From Paracoccaceae bacterium (lineage in GTDB: Bacteria > Pseudomonadota > Alphaproteobacteria > Rhodobacterales > Rhodobacteraceae): 64,000 nucleotides of DNA. The stretch is from contig JAIOJF010000029.1 in NCBI GenBank assembly GCA_019911965.1, forward strand, positions 62,001 to 126,000. Reading direction: 5' to 3'. This document shows positions 1 through 7,886 of the stretch, piece by piece. A program made the position numbers and the translations under genes. The notes below the pieces were generated by a model, which saw only the letters and a list, made by a program, of their open reading frames with translations, was not told where the DNA came from and searched no databases. How positions within the stretch are numbered: position 1 is the first letter of the stretch; each line of letters opens with the position of its first letter.

Positions 1-1130
1 TCGTCCATCCTGTGGGCACGATCCAGCATTGCTGCCCCCCACAACAGGAAGGCGCGCGCGCCTTCGACAAAGCTTTTCTGATCCATCAGCGAGCGGCGGA
101 TATCGGGATGCACGATGATCGGATCGGCCGGGCCGCTCGGGTTCTTGGCACCGGTCACGTCACGGCCCTGCAGGCGATCCCTGGCGTAGATCACGGCGTT
201 CTGGTAGGCCACTTCGGCCTGGGCCAGCCCCTGCATGCCAACCCCGAGGCGGGCGTGGTTCATCATGGTGAACATCGCGCGCATGCCCTTGTGTTCCTCG
301 CCCAGCAGGTAGCCGGTGGCACCGTCATAGTTCAGTACGCAGGTCGAATTGCCGTGGATGCCCATCTTCTCCTCGATCGAGCCGACGGAGACACCGTTGC
401 GCGCACCGAGGGAACCATCGTCGTTCACCATGAATTTCGGGACGATGAACAGCGATACGCCCTTGATGCCTTCGGGGCCGCCGGGGATCTTGGCCAGCAC
501 CAGATGGATGATATTGTCGGCCATGTCGTGATCGCCCGCCGAGATGAAGATCTTCTGGCCGGTGATCTTGTAGCTGCCATCCTTCTGCGGTTCCGCCTTG
601 GTACGCATCATCCCCAGATCCGTGCCGCAATGCGGCTCGGTCAGGTTCATCGTGCCGGTCCATTCGCAATTGGTCATCTTCGGCAGGTAACGGGATTTCT
701 GCTCGTCGGTGCCATGCGCGTGGATCGCGGCATAGGCACCGTTGGTCAGGCCCTGATACATCGTGAAGGCCTGGTTGGCAGAGGCAAACATCTCGCCGAC
801 TGCGTTGCCGATCACGTAGGGCAGGCCCTGGCCGCCATATTCCGGATCTGTTGCCAGGCCCGGCCATTCGGCCTCGCAGACCTGCTGGAACGCCTGCTTG
901 AAACCGGTCGGCGTGTAGACCACGCCGTTTTCCAGCCGGCAGCCCTCGCGGTCGCCGACGACGTTCAGGGGGGCCAGCACTTCGGAGGTGATCTTGCCGG
1001 CTTCTTCCAGCACAGCCGCGGTGAAGTCGGGTTCCAGATCGGCGTAGCCGGGAACGTTCTGGGTGCTGACCTTCAGCATCTCGTGCAGCAGGAAGGCCAT
1101 GTCCTTGGTCGGGGCGGTATAGGTGGGCAT
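1..1130 (-). CDS. acyl-CoA dehydrogenase, DmdC-like, 3' end cut by window edge
   Basis: Flavin-dependent alpha,beta-dehydrogenation of an acyl-CoA thioester in the cytoplasm. The visible 376 codons begin [11 protein letters not shown] at 1130 and carry the acyl-CoA dehydrogenase signatures [13 protein letters not shown] (FAD/substrate loop) and [16 protein letters not shown], followed by the helical C-terminal half; the reading frame is still open at base 3. The long spacer after the beta-domain ([13 protein letters not shown]) is typical of the ~590-residue family with an extra C-terminal domain that includes 3-methylmercaptopropionyl-CoA dehydrogenase DmdC and general long-chain enzymes. 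A MerR gene ends 13 bases upstream, so the two probably form an operon. The substrate cannot be told from this fragment. Confidence 0.9.
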   Translation of the reverse strand, partial: MPTYTAPTKDMAFLLHEMLKVSTQNVPGYADLEPDFTAAVLEEAGKITSEVLAPLNVVGDREGCRLENGVVYTPTGFKQAFQQVCEAEWPGLATDPEYGGQGLPYVIGNAVGEMFASANQAFTMYQGLTNGAYAAIHAHGTDEQKSRYLPKMTNCEWTGTMNLTEPHCGTDLGMMRTKAEPQKDGSYKITGQKIFISAGDHDMADNIIHLVLAKIPGGPEGIKGVSLFIVPKFMVNDDGSLGARNGVSVGSIEEKMGIHGNSTCVLNYDGATGYLLGEEHKGMRAMFTMMNHARLGVGMQGLAQAEVAYQNAVIYARDRLQGRDVTGAKNPSGPADPIIVHPDIRRSLMDQKSFVEGARAFLLWGAAMLDRAHRMD

Positions 1131-1143
1131 TTCGGTTTCTCCG

Positions 1144-1545
1144 TTATTCAGCGGCGTTTTGTCGGGCTTCGGCTTCGGCGAGATAGGCCTCGCCTTCACC
1201 GATCTGTTTTTTCAAATCCGCAATGGCATAGTTCAACTCGTCGCGGCGGCGTTCCATTTCGACCAATCGTTCATTGGCGATTTCCAGCGTGCGGCTGATC
1301 TGCAGCACCTGGCTGTCATCGACATAGTAGAGTTCGAGAAGCTGGCGGATATCTTCCAGCGAAAACCCGTAGCGTTTGCCGAGGATGATCAGCCTCATCC
1401 TGGCGTGATCGCGCCGGGTGAACAGGCGTTTCTGGCCAACGCGTTCGGGGAACAAAAGCTCCTTGGCTTCGTAGAAGCGCAAGGTGCGCGGTGTGACGTC
1501 GAATTCATCGCACATCTGGCGGATGGTGAGTTTGACTTCGCTCAT
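1144..1545 (-). CDS. MerR-family transcriptional regulator
   Basis: DNA-binding regulator of 133 residues. An N-terminal winged HTH ([22 protein letters not shown], read here as [11 protein letters not shown] then [11 protein letters not shown]) is followed by a second wing helix ([21 protein letters not shown] split over residues 45-65) and a C-terminal coiled coil rich in E/R/L that mediates dimerisation. No metal-binding cysteine pair is present, so this is not a MerR/CueR metal sensor; acyl-CoA-sensing MerR proteins (LiuR type) have this layout. The frame is open ten codons further upstream, but the internal ATG (MSEVKL) is the usual start of the family. It lies directly before an acyl-CoA dehydrogenase and likely controls it. 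Confidence 0.9.
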   Translation of the reverse strand: MSEVKLTIRQMCDEFDVTPRTLRFYEAKELLFPERVGQKRLFTRRDHARMRLIILGKRYGFSLEDIRQLLELYYVDDSQVLQISRTLEIANERLVEMERRRDELNYAIADLKKQIGEGEAYLAEAEARQNAAE

Positions 1546-1613
1546 CGGGTAACCTGTTTCGTGGCTGTTGGGCATGACATGGGCATATAACGGATTCGGA
1601 ACAAGAGGTGAGG

Positions 1614-1640
1614 CACGTTTACGTGAAAATACGTTACGTC
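1614..1640 (-). promoter_or_regulatory. candidate MerR/LiuR-type operator
   Basis: The stretch contains CACGTTTACGTG, an inverted repeat (CACGT/ACGTG), followed four bases later by TACGTTACGT. Repeated ACGT half-sites separated by short A/T centres resemble the operators of acyl-CoA-responsive MerR proteins such as LiuR. It is 69-95 bases upstream of the MerR start codon, a fitting position for autoregulation of the merR-acyl-CoA dehydrogenase operon. I could not identify a convincing -10/-35 pair. Confidence 0.45.
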
Positions 1641-1704
1641 ATTTCGGATCGCGTCAATTGTCCGGTGGGTGGCGGTGTTGACGGTGGGAATATGCGGGCA
1701 TTCG

Positions 1705-1808
1705 ACTGGACGATTAGCCGACTAGCCGACTAGCCGACTAGTCGATTAGTCGGTTGACCGAGTAGCCGAGTAGCCGATTTGTAGGTTGGCCGATTTGTCG
1801 GGTGGTCA
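1705..1808. repeat. degenerate 8-bp tandem repeat, about 13 units
   Basis: The sequence runs in register 8 for about 104 bases with consensus A(C/T)TAG(C/T)CG. Units read in order: actggacg, attagccg, actagccg, actagccg, actagtcg, attagtcg, gttgaccg, agtagccg, agtagccg, atttgtag, gttggccg, atttgtcg, ggtggtca. The central copies are nearly identical and decay outward. Most central units contain CTAG, a tetramer usually scarce in proteobacterial DNA. The period is not a multiple of three and the array lies between genes. Confidence 0.85.
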
Positions 1809-1905
1809 GTCGGATGGGATTGCCCGGCGGAATACGGCGTTCCCCGCATAGGTCCGGCGGTTGTGAACCTGTGTGGCTGGTCTGCACGCCATTGCAGGCG
1901 GCGGA

Positions 1906-2277
1906 TCAGTCGTTCAGCGAGTCGATCGAAACCTGGCGGAGGGCCTTCAAATCCTCGATGGTCTCCTGCAACTCGTCGCGCCGTGCTTCAAGCTCGGCGA
2001 TCTGGCGGCCCGATACCTCGATCCAGGTTTCCGTCTGCACCCGGTTCTTCGGATCGGCATCGTATAACAGCAACCACTGGCGCACTTCCTCAAGCTGGAA
2101 GCCGAAACGCCGCCCGCGCAGGATCAGTTTCAGGCGGGCGATCTCTCGGGGGCCGTAAAACCGGCTGCGCCCGACACGCTCGGGCATCAGCAATTCGATA
2201 TATTCGTAATGGCGAAGCGTGCGCGGGGTGACATCGAACCGGGCGCACATTTCCTTCAGGGACAGTCTGTTGCTCAT
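1906..2277 (-). CDS. MerR-family transcriptional regulator (second copy)
   Basis: A 123-residue MerR-type regulator with the same architecture as its neighbour: HTH ([19 protein letters not shown]), wing (RSRFYGPREIARLKLILRG) and a C-terminal coiled coil. It shares the VTPRTLR and ERVGxxR segments with the MerR at 1144-1545, so the two look like paralogues. No metal-ligand cysteines are seen. ATG at 2277 is taken as start; an in-frame GTG lies three codons upstream at 2286. It follows the permease gene by 61 bases on the same strand, so read-through is possible, but its target is not evident. It may act on a fatty-acid or amino-acid degradation operon elsewhere. Confidence 0.88.
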   Translation of the reverse strand: MSNRLSLKEMCARFDVTPRTLRHYEYIELLMPERVGRSRFYGPREIARLKLILRGRRFGFQLEEVRQWLLLYDADPKNRVQTETWIEVSGRQIAELEARRDELQETIEDLKALRQVSIDSLND

Positions 2278-2338
2278 GATGGACACACTGGTTTACCGCT
2301 GTCCGAAGGCTGACAAGAATCGGCGCGCGATTCAAGCC

Positions 2339-3520
2339 TCAGAGGAAACCGGGGGCCAGAAAATGAAACGCATAGGCCACCAGAACCGCCGGAACCGCCG
2401 AAACGAGCGTCGCCAGGAACGCCACTTTCGGGTTAAGCGCGATGGCCGGGAACAGCGCGTCGCCGTCGTTTGAAATGGCATTGCCGATCAGGGCCGCGAA
2501 CGGGATCAGCCCGTTGATATAAAGCGTTGTTACCAGCACCTGCGGGCCGCAGCCGGGGATGAAGCCGATGGCAATGGCGATCAGCGGCAACAGGATGCCG
2601 ATGGACGAAAACAGCGCCGCCAGGTCCAGCCCGGTGAAGACCACGACGTAATCGTATGCCAGATATGCGCCGATCACCCAGATCGAGATGAAGCTGGTTT
2701 CCTCGGCCATACGCGTTAGCGGATGATCGGCGGCATGGGTCATTGCCGTCAGGGCGGAAGTCGACCACACGAACAGGCCAATCGCCGTGCCGGCGAGGCC
2801 GATCACCGGCAGGACCATGCCATAGGTTGCCTCAAGGTCGATCTGAAGCAATTGCGACACGCCCATTACCAGCCCCGGCAGCGCGACCGCGAGATAGGCG
2901 ATATCGCGCGCCCTGAGCTTGCCGATCAGCGGTGCCAGATCGCAGGTGCTGGATTCGGGCGTGCGGAAATCGGTGCGTACGAACCAGTCGATCACCCAGC
3001 CCGACAGGATGCCGACGCCGAAGGACAATGGCAGCACCACGGCGGCCGCATCCGGCCTTGTGGCGATCAGCAGGAAGGCGGCATCGCCCATTGTCGCCGT
3101 CAGCGCCGCGACTACCGCGCCAAAGCCGACATTGCCCGAGGAATAGGCCGCCACCACGACCACCGCGCCTCCGCAGCCCGGTGTTGCCCCCAGCAGGGCG
3201 GCAATCGGCACCTGTGCGCCACGCGCATTGCGAAGGACATTGCCGATATCGAAGCGGAACACCCGCTCGGCACCGTAAAACAGCAGCAGCGTTGCGGCGA
3301 CGAAGCTGGACACCTGGACATAGGCATCGGTCATCAGGCCACGGGTAATGGCGCCAAGTTCGCCTGGAAACACGGCCAGCACGAGAAGGGCCAGCACCAC
3401 CGCCAGCCGACGCGTGCGGAAAGGGCCGATCCTTGCCGTTGCCGTGGCAATCTTTGCGGTCGTGTTCCGCTCCAGGCCACCCCGACCGGGCAGGATGTCC
3501 GGGCTCTGTACCATTTTCAT
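2339..3520 (-). CDS. putative manganese transporter (ArsP_2 / DUF2899 family permease)
   Basis: Polytopic inner-membrane protein of 393 residues with about ten hydrophobic segments. Two PGCG loops, at residues about 114-117 and 322-325, each followed by a Gly/Val-rich helix, suggest an inverted internal repeat, the hallmark of the family annotated as putative manganese transporter or arsenic efflux protein. The first ~38 residues are polar and basic and cytoplasmic. The start is ATG 3520, with an AGGA motif upstream. The promoter carries a Fur/Mur-like palindrome (3543-3563), which supports a role in metal homeostasis. The ion and direction of transport are not provable from sequence. Confidence 0.85.
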   Translation of the reverse strand: MKMVQSPDILPGRGGLERNTTAKIATATARIGPFRTRRLAVVLALLVLAVFPGELGAITRGLMTDAYVQVSSFVAATLLLFYGAERVFRFDIGNVLRNARGAQVPIAALLGATPGCGGAVVVVAAYSSGNVGFGAVVAALTATMGDAAFLLIATRPDAAAVVLPLSFGVGILSGWVIDWFVRTDFRTPESSTCDLAPLIGKLRARDIAYLAVALPGLVMGVSQLLQIDLEATYGMVLPVIGLAGTAIGLFVWSTSALTAMTHAADHPLTRMAEETSFISIWVIGAYLAYDYVVVFTGLDLAALFSSIGILLPLIAIAIGFIPGCGPQVLVTTLYINGLIPFAALIGNAISNDGDALFPAIALNPKVAFLATLVSAVPAVLVAYAFHFLAPGFL

Positions 3521-3542
3521 GCGTATCCTGTGTCGATGCGAA

Positions 3543-3563
3543 TGCGAATTATTCTCATTTGCA
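3543..3563 (-). promoter_or_regulatory. Fur/Mur-like metal operator
   Basis: TGCgAAT-TATTCTC-ATTtGCA is a 21-bp palindrome with 6 of 7 arm positions matched. AT-rich TGCAAAT/ATTTGCA arms fit alphaproteobacterial Fur/Mur boxes as I recall them. It sits immediately downstream of the -10 element of the permease promoter, so occupancy would block initiation. Confidence 0.6.
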
Positions 3564-3591
3564 AAAATAGGTCTTGCACCGGACTTGTCAA
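3564..3591 (-). promoter_or_regulatory. sigma-70-type promoter of the permease gene
   Basis: On the minus strand, a perfect TTGACA (-35, bases 3586-3591) is separated by 16 bases from TATTTT (-10, bases 3564-3569). Transcription would start inside the metal box at 3543-3563 and give a leader of about 35 bases before the ATG at 3520. Confidence 0.65.
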
Positions 3592-3645
3592 GATCAAATA
3601 ACGTGAGGGGCCGGAGCAGCCCCGGCCGATACCCGGAAATTTGCC

Positions 3646-4098
3646 ATGACAGACCTGTCCATCGAGATGAAATCCAAACTTGCCCGCCAGTTCATGGAGG
3701 CGATCCCGCATTCGCGCGATCTGAGCATGTCGCTGGACGAGCTGGGCGACGGCATCGCGGTTGTGTCCATGCCATATGCGGAAAAGCTGGTGGGCGATCC
3801 GGAAACCGGAATCATTCACGGCGGCGCGGTATCGGCCCTGATGGATACCTGTTGCGGTGCGGCGGTGATGTGCCATCCGGCCTCGCCGATGGGCACCGCC
3901 ACGATTGACCTCAGGATCGACTACATGCGCGCCGCCGTGCCGGGCCAGTCGGTTATTGCAAGGGCAGAATGCTACCATGTCACCCGCTCGGTCGCCTTCG
4001 TTCGGGCGTTTGCCTATGACGATGACCGCGAGCGCCCGGTGGCGGCGGCCAACGGGGCCTTCACCGTCGAACAGCCGAAATCCGGAGGTGGCAAATGA
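3646..4098 (+). CDS. PaaI-family acyl-CoA thioesterase
   Basis: Single hotdog-fold thioesterase of 150 residues that would hydrolyse an acyl- or aroyl-CoA to the free acid and CoA in the cytoplasm. The family signature GIIHGGAVSALMD gives His58-Gly-Gly and the catalytic acid Asp67; DLRIDYMR is the typical strand after the active-site helix. Length is normal. Its 3' end overlaps the next thioesterase gene by ATGA, so the two are translationally coupled. The promoter probably lies in the short divergent gap with the metal permease. Confidence 0.88.
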   Translation: MTDLSIEMKSKLARQFMEAIPHSRDLSMSLDELGDGIAVVSMPYAEKLVGDPETGIIHGGAVSALMDTCCGAAVMCHPASPMGTATIDLRIDYMRAAVPGQSVIARAECYHVTRSVAFVRAFAYDDDRERPVAAANGAFTVEQPKSGGGK

Positions 4099-4604
4099 AC
4101 CGCCCGCGCCCCGAACCCGTTCAGGTGGTCCGCCAGCGCCGCGACGATGCGCTGAATGCGCTGGTCGAAGGCGTTCCCTATATCCGCTATCTCGGCATCC
4201 GGTTTGACCGGCGCGGCGACGAGTTGACGGCGGTTTTGCCATTCGACGACAAGCTGATCGGCAATCCCGCCTTGCCGGCGCTGCATGGCGGCGTGACGGC
4301 AGCCTTTCTGGAAGTGACGGCGATTGTCGTGCTGAGCTGGACCATCGCCTGGGAGCGCATGGAAAACGGCCATCGCGGTGTCGATGACTGGGACCCGAGC
4401 CACCTGCCGCGGATGCCGAAAACCATTGATTTCGCAACCGATTACCTGCGTTCCGGCCTGCCGCGCGACGCCTATGCCCGGGCCTCGGTCAACCGCTCCG
4501 GGCGGCGCTATGCCTCGGTGCATGTCGAGGCCTGGCAGGACAATCGCGAACGCCTCTATGCCCAGGCCACCGGGCATTTCCTGATGCCCACCCCGGATGA
4601 GTGA
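4095..4604 (+). CDS. PaaI-family thioesterase, second copy
   Basis: Hotdog-fold thioesterase of 169 residues. It has the LHGG motif (His64) with Glu73 at the position occupied by Asp67 in the preceding gene, and FATDYLR in place of DLRIDYMR. A longer insert with WERMENGHRG between helix and sheet makes it larger than its neighbour. It overlaps both flanking genes (ATGA at 4095, 8 bases at 4597), implying one transcription unit thioesterase-thioesterase-MATE. The tandem pair may form a heteromer, but that is inference. Confidence 0.85.
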   Translation: MNRPRPEPVQVVRQRRDDALNALVEGVPYIRYLGIRFDRRGDELTAVLPFDDKLIGNPALPALHGGVTAAFLEVTAIVVLSWTIAWERMENGHRGVDDWDPSHLPRMPKTIDFATDYLRSGLPRDAYARASVNRSGRRYASVHVEAWQDNRERLYAQATGHFLMPTPDE

Positions 4605-5913
4605 CCAGCCGGTAGCCGCGCTGACGCATCGTCGGGTGCTGAAGATCGCGGTGCCGATCGTGCTGGCCAATGCAACGGTACCGATCCTTGGCGTGGTCGA
4701 TACCGGCGTGGTCGGGCAATTGGGACAGGCGGCCCCGATCGGCGCGGTCGGGATCGGCGCGATCATCCTGACGGCGATCTACTGGATTTTCGGCTTCCTC
4801 AGGATGGGCACGACCGGCCTGACCTCGCAGGCGCATGGCGCGGGCAATCAGGTTGAGGTGAAGGCGCTGTTGATGCGCGCGCTTCTGACCGGGGCGGCGG
4901 GCGGTGTGCTGGTCATCGCCTTGCAGGTGCCGCTGGCGGCGCTGGCCTTCCGGCTGGCCCCGGCCTCGGCCGAGGTCGAGGGCATGGCCGCCACCTACCT
5001 GCAGATCCGCGTCTGGTCGGCCCCGGCGGCAATCGCGCTTTACGGCATTACCGGCTGGCTGATCGCGCTGGAACGCACCCGCGCGGTGCTGCTGTTGCAG
5101 GTCTGGATGAACGGGCTGAACGTCGTGCTGGACCTGTGGTTCGTGCTCGGCCTTGGCTGGGGTGTCGGCGGTGTTGCGACCGCGACCTTCCTTGCGGAAT
5201 GGTCGGGGCTGGCGCTGGGTCTGGTGATCTGTCGGGGCGGTTTTGCCGGTGGGGCCTGGCGCGACTGGGCGCGGGTGTTCGATCTCAAGCGTATCCGCCG
5301 GATGATGAGCGTGAACGGCGATATCCTGGTGCGCTCGGTGCTGCTGCAGGCGGCCTTCATCTCGTTTTTGTTCTTCGGGGCGGGCTTTGGCGATGTGACG
5401 CTGGCGGCCAATCAGGTGCTGCTGCAATTCCTGCATATAACCGCCTACGGGCTGGACGGCTTCGCCTTTGCCGCCGAAACGCTGGTCGGCCAGGCGATGG
5501 GGGCGGGGGCGCGGGCAAGCCTGCGCCGCTCGGCCATCCTGACCAGCGGCTGGGGGCTGGTGATCGTACTGGCGCTGGCAGTTGTTTTCGCGCTGTTCGG
5601 CGGTGCGATCATCGATCTGATCGCCAAGGCCCCCGAAGTGCAGGTCGAGGCGCGGGCCTATCTGGGCTGGATGGTGGGCGCGCCGCTGATCGGCATCGGG
5701 TCCTGGATGCTGGACGGCATCTTCATCGGCGCCACCCGCACGCGCGACATGCGAATCGCGATGTTCTGGTCGGCGCTGGTCTATGTCGGGGCGGTTCTGG
5801 TGCTGGTGCCGCTCTGGGGCAATCACGGGCTCTGGGCGGCGCTGATGGTGTTCTTTGCCGCCCGCGCCGCAACGCTCGGCCTGCGCTATCGGGAACTGGA
5901 ACGCGCGGTCTGA
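4597..5913 (+). CDS. MATE-family efflux transporter (DinF/NorM-like)
   Basis: Inner-membrane Na+- or H+-coupled multidrug/organic-cation exporter of 438 residues with twelve predicted membrane helices in two bundles. Typical features are the N-terminal KIAVPIVLANATVPILGVVDT segment (split here as KIAVPIVLAN and ATVPILGVVDT), the GLTSQAHGAG loop, and the second-half equivalent GFAFAAETLVGQAMGAG. These match the DinF branch. It starts within the end of the upstream thioesterase gene and ends 10 bases from the convergent sulfurtransferase gene. Substrate unknown; coupling to two thioesterases hints at export of an organic acid. Confidence 0.9.
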   Translation: MSDQPVAALTHRRVLKIAVPIVLANATVPILGVVDTGVVGQLGQAAPIGAVGIGAIILTAIYWIFGFLRMGTTGLTSQAHGAGNQVEVKALLMRALLTGAAGGVLVIALQVPLAALAFRLAPASAEVEGMAATYLQIRVWSAPAAIALYGITGWLIALERTRAVLLLQVWMNGLNVVLDLWFVLGLGWGVGGVATATFLAEWSGLALGLVICRGGFAGGAWRDWARVFDLKRIRRMMSVNGDILVRSVLLQAAFISFLFFGAGFGDVTLAANQVLLQFLHITAYGLDGFAFAAETLVGQAMGAGARASLRRSAILTSGWGLVIVLALAVVFALFGGAIIDLIAKAPEVQVEARAYLGWMVGAPLIGIGSWMLDGIFIGATRTRDMRIAMFWSALVYVGAVLVLVPLWGNHGLWAALMVFFAARAATLGLRYRELERAV

Positions 5914-5923
5914 CCTGCGGCGA

Positions 5924-6349
5924 TCAGGACCGGGCAAAAGCCTCGATCTGCGGGCGCAGATTGTCCAGCGAATAGCCTGCACCGGCGGCGGTGGCGATGA
6001 TTTCGTCCGCCGGCAGGGTCTTGGCATTGACGAGCGACCAAACCACGGTCGAGCGCATGCCTGAGCGGCAATAAGCCAGAACCGGGCCACCGGAGGCGGC
6101 AATCGCCTCTTCCTGTGCCTGCAGGTTGGTCATCGTCATGCCCCGCCCGGAAACCGGGTTATAGACAAAGCCAAGCCCCAGGCGGGCCGCTTCGGCGGCC
6201 ATGAATTGCGCATGCAGGTCCGGTTCGATCTCGTCATCGGGGCGGTTGCAGATGACGGTGGCAAAACCGGCGGCCTTGACGGCGACAAGATCGGCCTCGG
6301 TTAGCTGGCCACTGACACTGTAATCGTGGTCGATCTGCTTGATATCCAT
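5924..6349 (-). CDS. TIGR01244-family sulfurtransferase (Blh phosphatase-like domain)
   Basis: Small cytoplasmic protein of 141 residues. The active-site loop YCRSGMRS (Cys94 to Arg99) has the CRxGxRS form of rhodanese-like sulfurtransferases rather than a CX5R phosphatase. The fold is that of the dual-specificity-phosphatase-like domain fused to a persulfide dioxygenase in Blh proteins. Here it is a separate gene 215 bases downstream of such a dioxygenase, with a terminator hairpin between. It probably moves sulfane sulfur during sulfide detoxification. The start at 6349 is the only ATG before the conserved DHDYSVSGQ segment. Confidence 0.85.
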   Translation of the reverse strand: MDIKQIDHDYSVSGQLTEADLVAVKAAGFATVICNRPDDEIEPDLHAQFMAAEAARLGLGFVYNPVSGRGMTMTNLQAQEEAIAASGGPVLAYCRSGMRSTVVWSLVNAKTLPADEIIATAAGAGYSLDNLRPQIEAFARS

Positions 6350-6457
6350 TTCGCAACCTGTTCCGCATGGCGGCTACCTTGCCGCCTTCTGGTTCGATCA
6401 TGTAGTCGTTGAGGACGCCAAGCACCAGCCCTTGCCGGGGGAATACGCCTGAAGGGC

Positions 6458-6522
6458 GAAAACCCGGCCAGCGCTTGCGCCGCCCCGCCAACAGGGATCA
6501 AGAGGCGGCTGGCTGGCCGGGT
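6458..6522 (-). terminator. intrinsic terminator after the persulfide dioxygenase gene
   Basis: Exact 11-bp arms ACCCGGCCAGC (6462-6472) and GCTGGCCGGGT (6512-6522), with an inner GCCGCC/GGCGGC pairing, form a long GC-rich hairpin. Read on the minus strand it ends in TTTT (6459-6462). It lies about 43 bases past the dioxygenase stop codon and should at least partly uncouple the downstream sulfurtransferase gene. Confidence 0.6.
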
Positions 6523-6564
6523 CTCGTTCCGGGCCCAACGGGGAAGGCAGGCCCGGAAATCACG

Positions 6565-7428
6565 TCAAAGCCCGTTGACCGGCACTTTCAGGTAGGAAAC
6601 CCCGTTATCTTCCGCCGGTGGCATCTGCCCCGCCCGCATGTTGACCTGCAGGGACGGCACGATCAGCCTCGGCATCGCCAGTTGCGCGTCGCGTTCGGTC
6701 CGGGTCTTGATGAAGTCCGCGCGTTCCTTGCCCGCGCCGACATGCACGTTGCGCGCTTTCTGTTCGGCCACACTGGTTTCCCAGGCGTATTGATCGCGCC
6801 CCGGGGCTTTGTAGTCGTGGCCGACGAAGATGCGCGTGGCCTCCGGCAGGGCGAGGATTTTCTGGATCGAATTGTAGAGATCGTCGGCTGAACCACCGGG
6901 GAAATCCACCCGCGCGGTGCCGAAATCCGGCATGAACATGGTATCGCCGACAAAGGCCGCATCGCCGATCACGTAAGTCAGGCAGGCCGGGGTGTGGCCC
7001 GGCGTGTGCAGGATATCCACCCGCATCTGGCCGATATGAACGCTGTCGCCTTCCTTGAACAGGGCATCGAACTGGCTGCCATCGCGCTGGAACTCGGTGC
7101 CTTCGTTGAACACCTTGCCGAAGGTGTCCTGAACCACGCGGATGCGATCACCGATGCCGATCCGCCCGCCGAGCTGCGCCTGCAGATAGGGCGCGGCGCT
7201 CAGGTGGTCGGCATGGACATGGGATTCCAGGATCCAGTCAACCTGAAGCCCGGATTCCTGCACAAAGGCGATGATGGCATCTGCCGAGGCGGTATCGGTG
7301 CGCCCCGAGGCATAGTCGAAATCCAGCACGGAATCGATAATGGCGCATTTAGCGGAATTCGGGTCGATCACCACATAGGACACCGTGTTGGTTGCGTCGT
7401 CGAAAAAGGCTTTCACTTCGGGCGACAT
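6565..7428 (-). CDS. persulfide dioxygenase, ETHE1/Blh-type metallo-beta-lactamase fold
   Basis: Mononuclear-iron enzyme that oxidises glutathione persulfide to sulfite in the cytoplasm. It has 287 residues with the metallo-beta-lactamase motif ESHVHADHL (His70, His72, Asp74, His75), HTPGHTPACL (His145), GDTMFMPDFGTARVDFPGG and VGHDY, as in ETHE1/Blh. The start at 7428 is chosen because GGAGGAACGCA precedes it; the frame is open 11 codons further but without a ribosome site. It is divergent from an SqrR-like repressor gene, which with the downstream sulfurtransferase makes a typical sulfide-response module. Confidence 0.92.
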   Translation of the reverse strand: MSPEVKAFFDDATNTVSYVVIDPNSAKCAIIDSVLDFDYASGRTDTASADAIIAFVQESGLQVDWILESHVHADHLSAAPYLQAQLGGRIGIGDRIRVVQDTFGKVFNEGTEFQRDGSQFDALFKEGDSVHIGQMRVDILHTPGHTPACLTYVIGDAAFVGDTMFMPDFGTARVDFPGGSADDLYNSIQKILALPEATRIFVGHDYKAPGRDQYAWETSVAEQKARNVHVGAGKERADFIKTRTERDAQLAMPRLIVPSLQVNMRAGQMPPAEDNGVSYLKVPVNGL

Positions 7429-7458
7429 TGCGTTCCTCCGGGTTTTGCTGCTACAGGT

Positions 7459-7493
7459 CACATAGAAACAATTAAGAGAATATCAATATATTC
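7459..7493 (-). promoter_or_regulatory. promoter and candidate SqrR/BigR operator of the persulfide dioxygenase gene
   Basis: GAATAT-CAAT-ATATTC (7478-7493) is a perfect inverted repeat in an AT-rich divergent intergenic region. It overlaps a minus-strand -35-like TTGATA (7481-7486), which is 16 bases from a -10-like TATGTG (7459-7464). This is the expected geometry for repression by the adjacent ArsR-family protein. Confidence 0.5.
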
Positions 7494-7548
7494 ATGTATA
7501 AAATTCTCCGTGACAAGCTAAATATTTAAGTGTATCACAATATTTGTA

Positions 7549-7869
7549 ATGACAACGCAAACCGAACAAAATCATCTGGTTGACGACCTTCATATGCAGG
7601 CCGATGCTGCCGCGTCGCTGATGAAGACGTTGTCCAACACCGCCCGGCTGATGATCCTGTGCCAGTTGGTCGAAGGCGAACGCTCGGTCGCGGAACTGGA
7701 AAAGAACCTCGACACCAAGCAGCCAAATGTCTCGCAGCAACTGGCGCGGCTCAGGATGGAAGGCTATGTCAGCACAAGGCGGGACGGGCGGACGATCTAT
7801 TACAGCCTGGCCGATGATCGGGTGATTTCGGTGATCCGCAACCTGCATTCGACATTTTGCCCGCGCTGA
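7549..7869 (+). CDS. ArsR-family sulfide/persulfide-responsive repressor (SqrR/BigR-like)
   Basis: Winged-helix repressor of 106 residues. The ArsR HTH is SVAELEKNLDTKQPNVSQQL with recognition helix NVSQQLARLR. It has only two cysteines, Cys38 in LMILCQL and Cys104 in TFCPR; the 66-residue spacing equals that of the redox pair Cys41/Cys107 of Rhodobacter capsulatus SqrR as I recall it. Persulfide would link the pair and release DNA. A GTGACA/TATCAC pair at 7510-7538 would give a transcript starting only a few bases before this ATG, and no Shine-Dalgarno is visible, so it may be nearly leaderless. It is divergent from the persulfide dioxygenase gene it should control. Confidence 0.9.
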   Translation: MTTQTEQNHLVDDLHMQADAAASLMKTLSNTARLMILCQLVEGERSVAELEKNLDTKQPNVSQQLARLRMEGYVSTRRDGRTIYYSLADDRVISVIRNLHSTFCPR

Positions 7870-7886
7870 ACCTGCCGACAACCTGT

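Larger units (their letters stand above)
1546..1905. other. 360-base gene-less stretch between two MerR genes
   Basis: No supported coding sequence. It holds the leader and probable operator of the downstream MerR gene (1614-1640) and a degenerate octanucleotide tandem repeat (1705-1808). The last ~95 bases before the second MerR stop codon show nothing I can interpret. Confidence 0.7.

Noticed and set aside
1705-1808. CRISPR-like array
   Set aside because: Unit length is 8 bases with no spacers and no cas genes.
6234-6491. Small minus-strand frame (85 codons) before the sulfurtransferase gene
   Set aside because: It overlaps the sulfurtransferase in another frame, has no ribosome site and shares the stretch with a terminator hairpin. 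A tiny peptide cannot be excluded.
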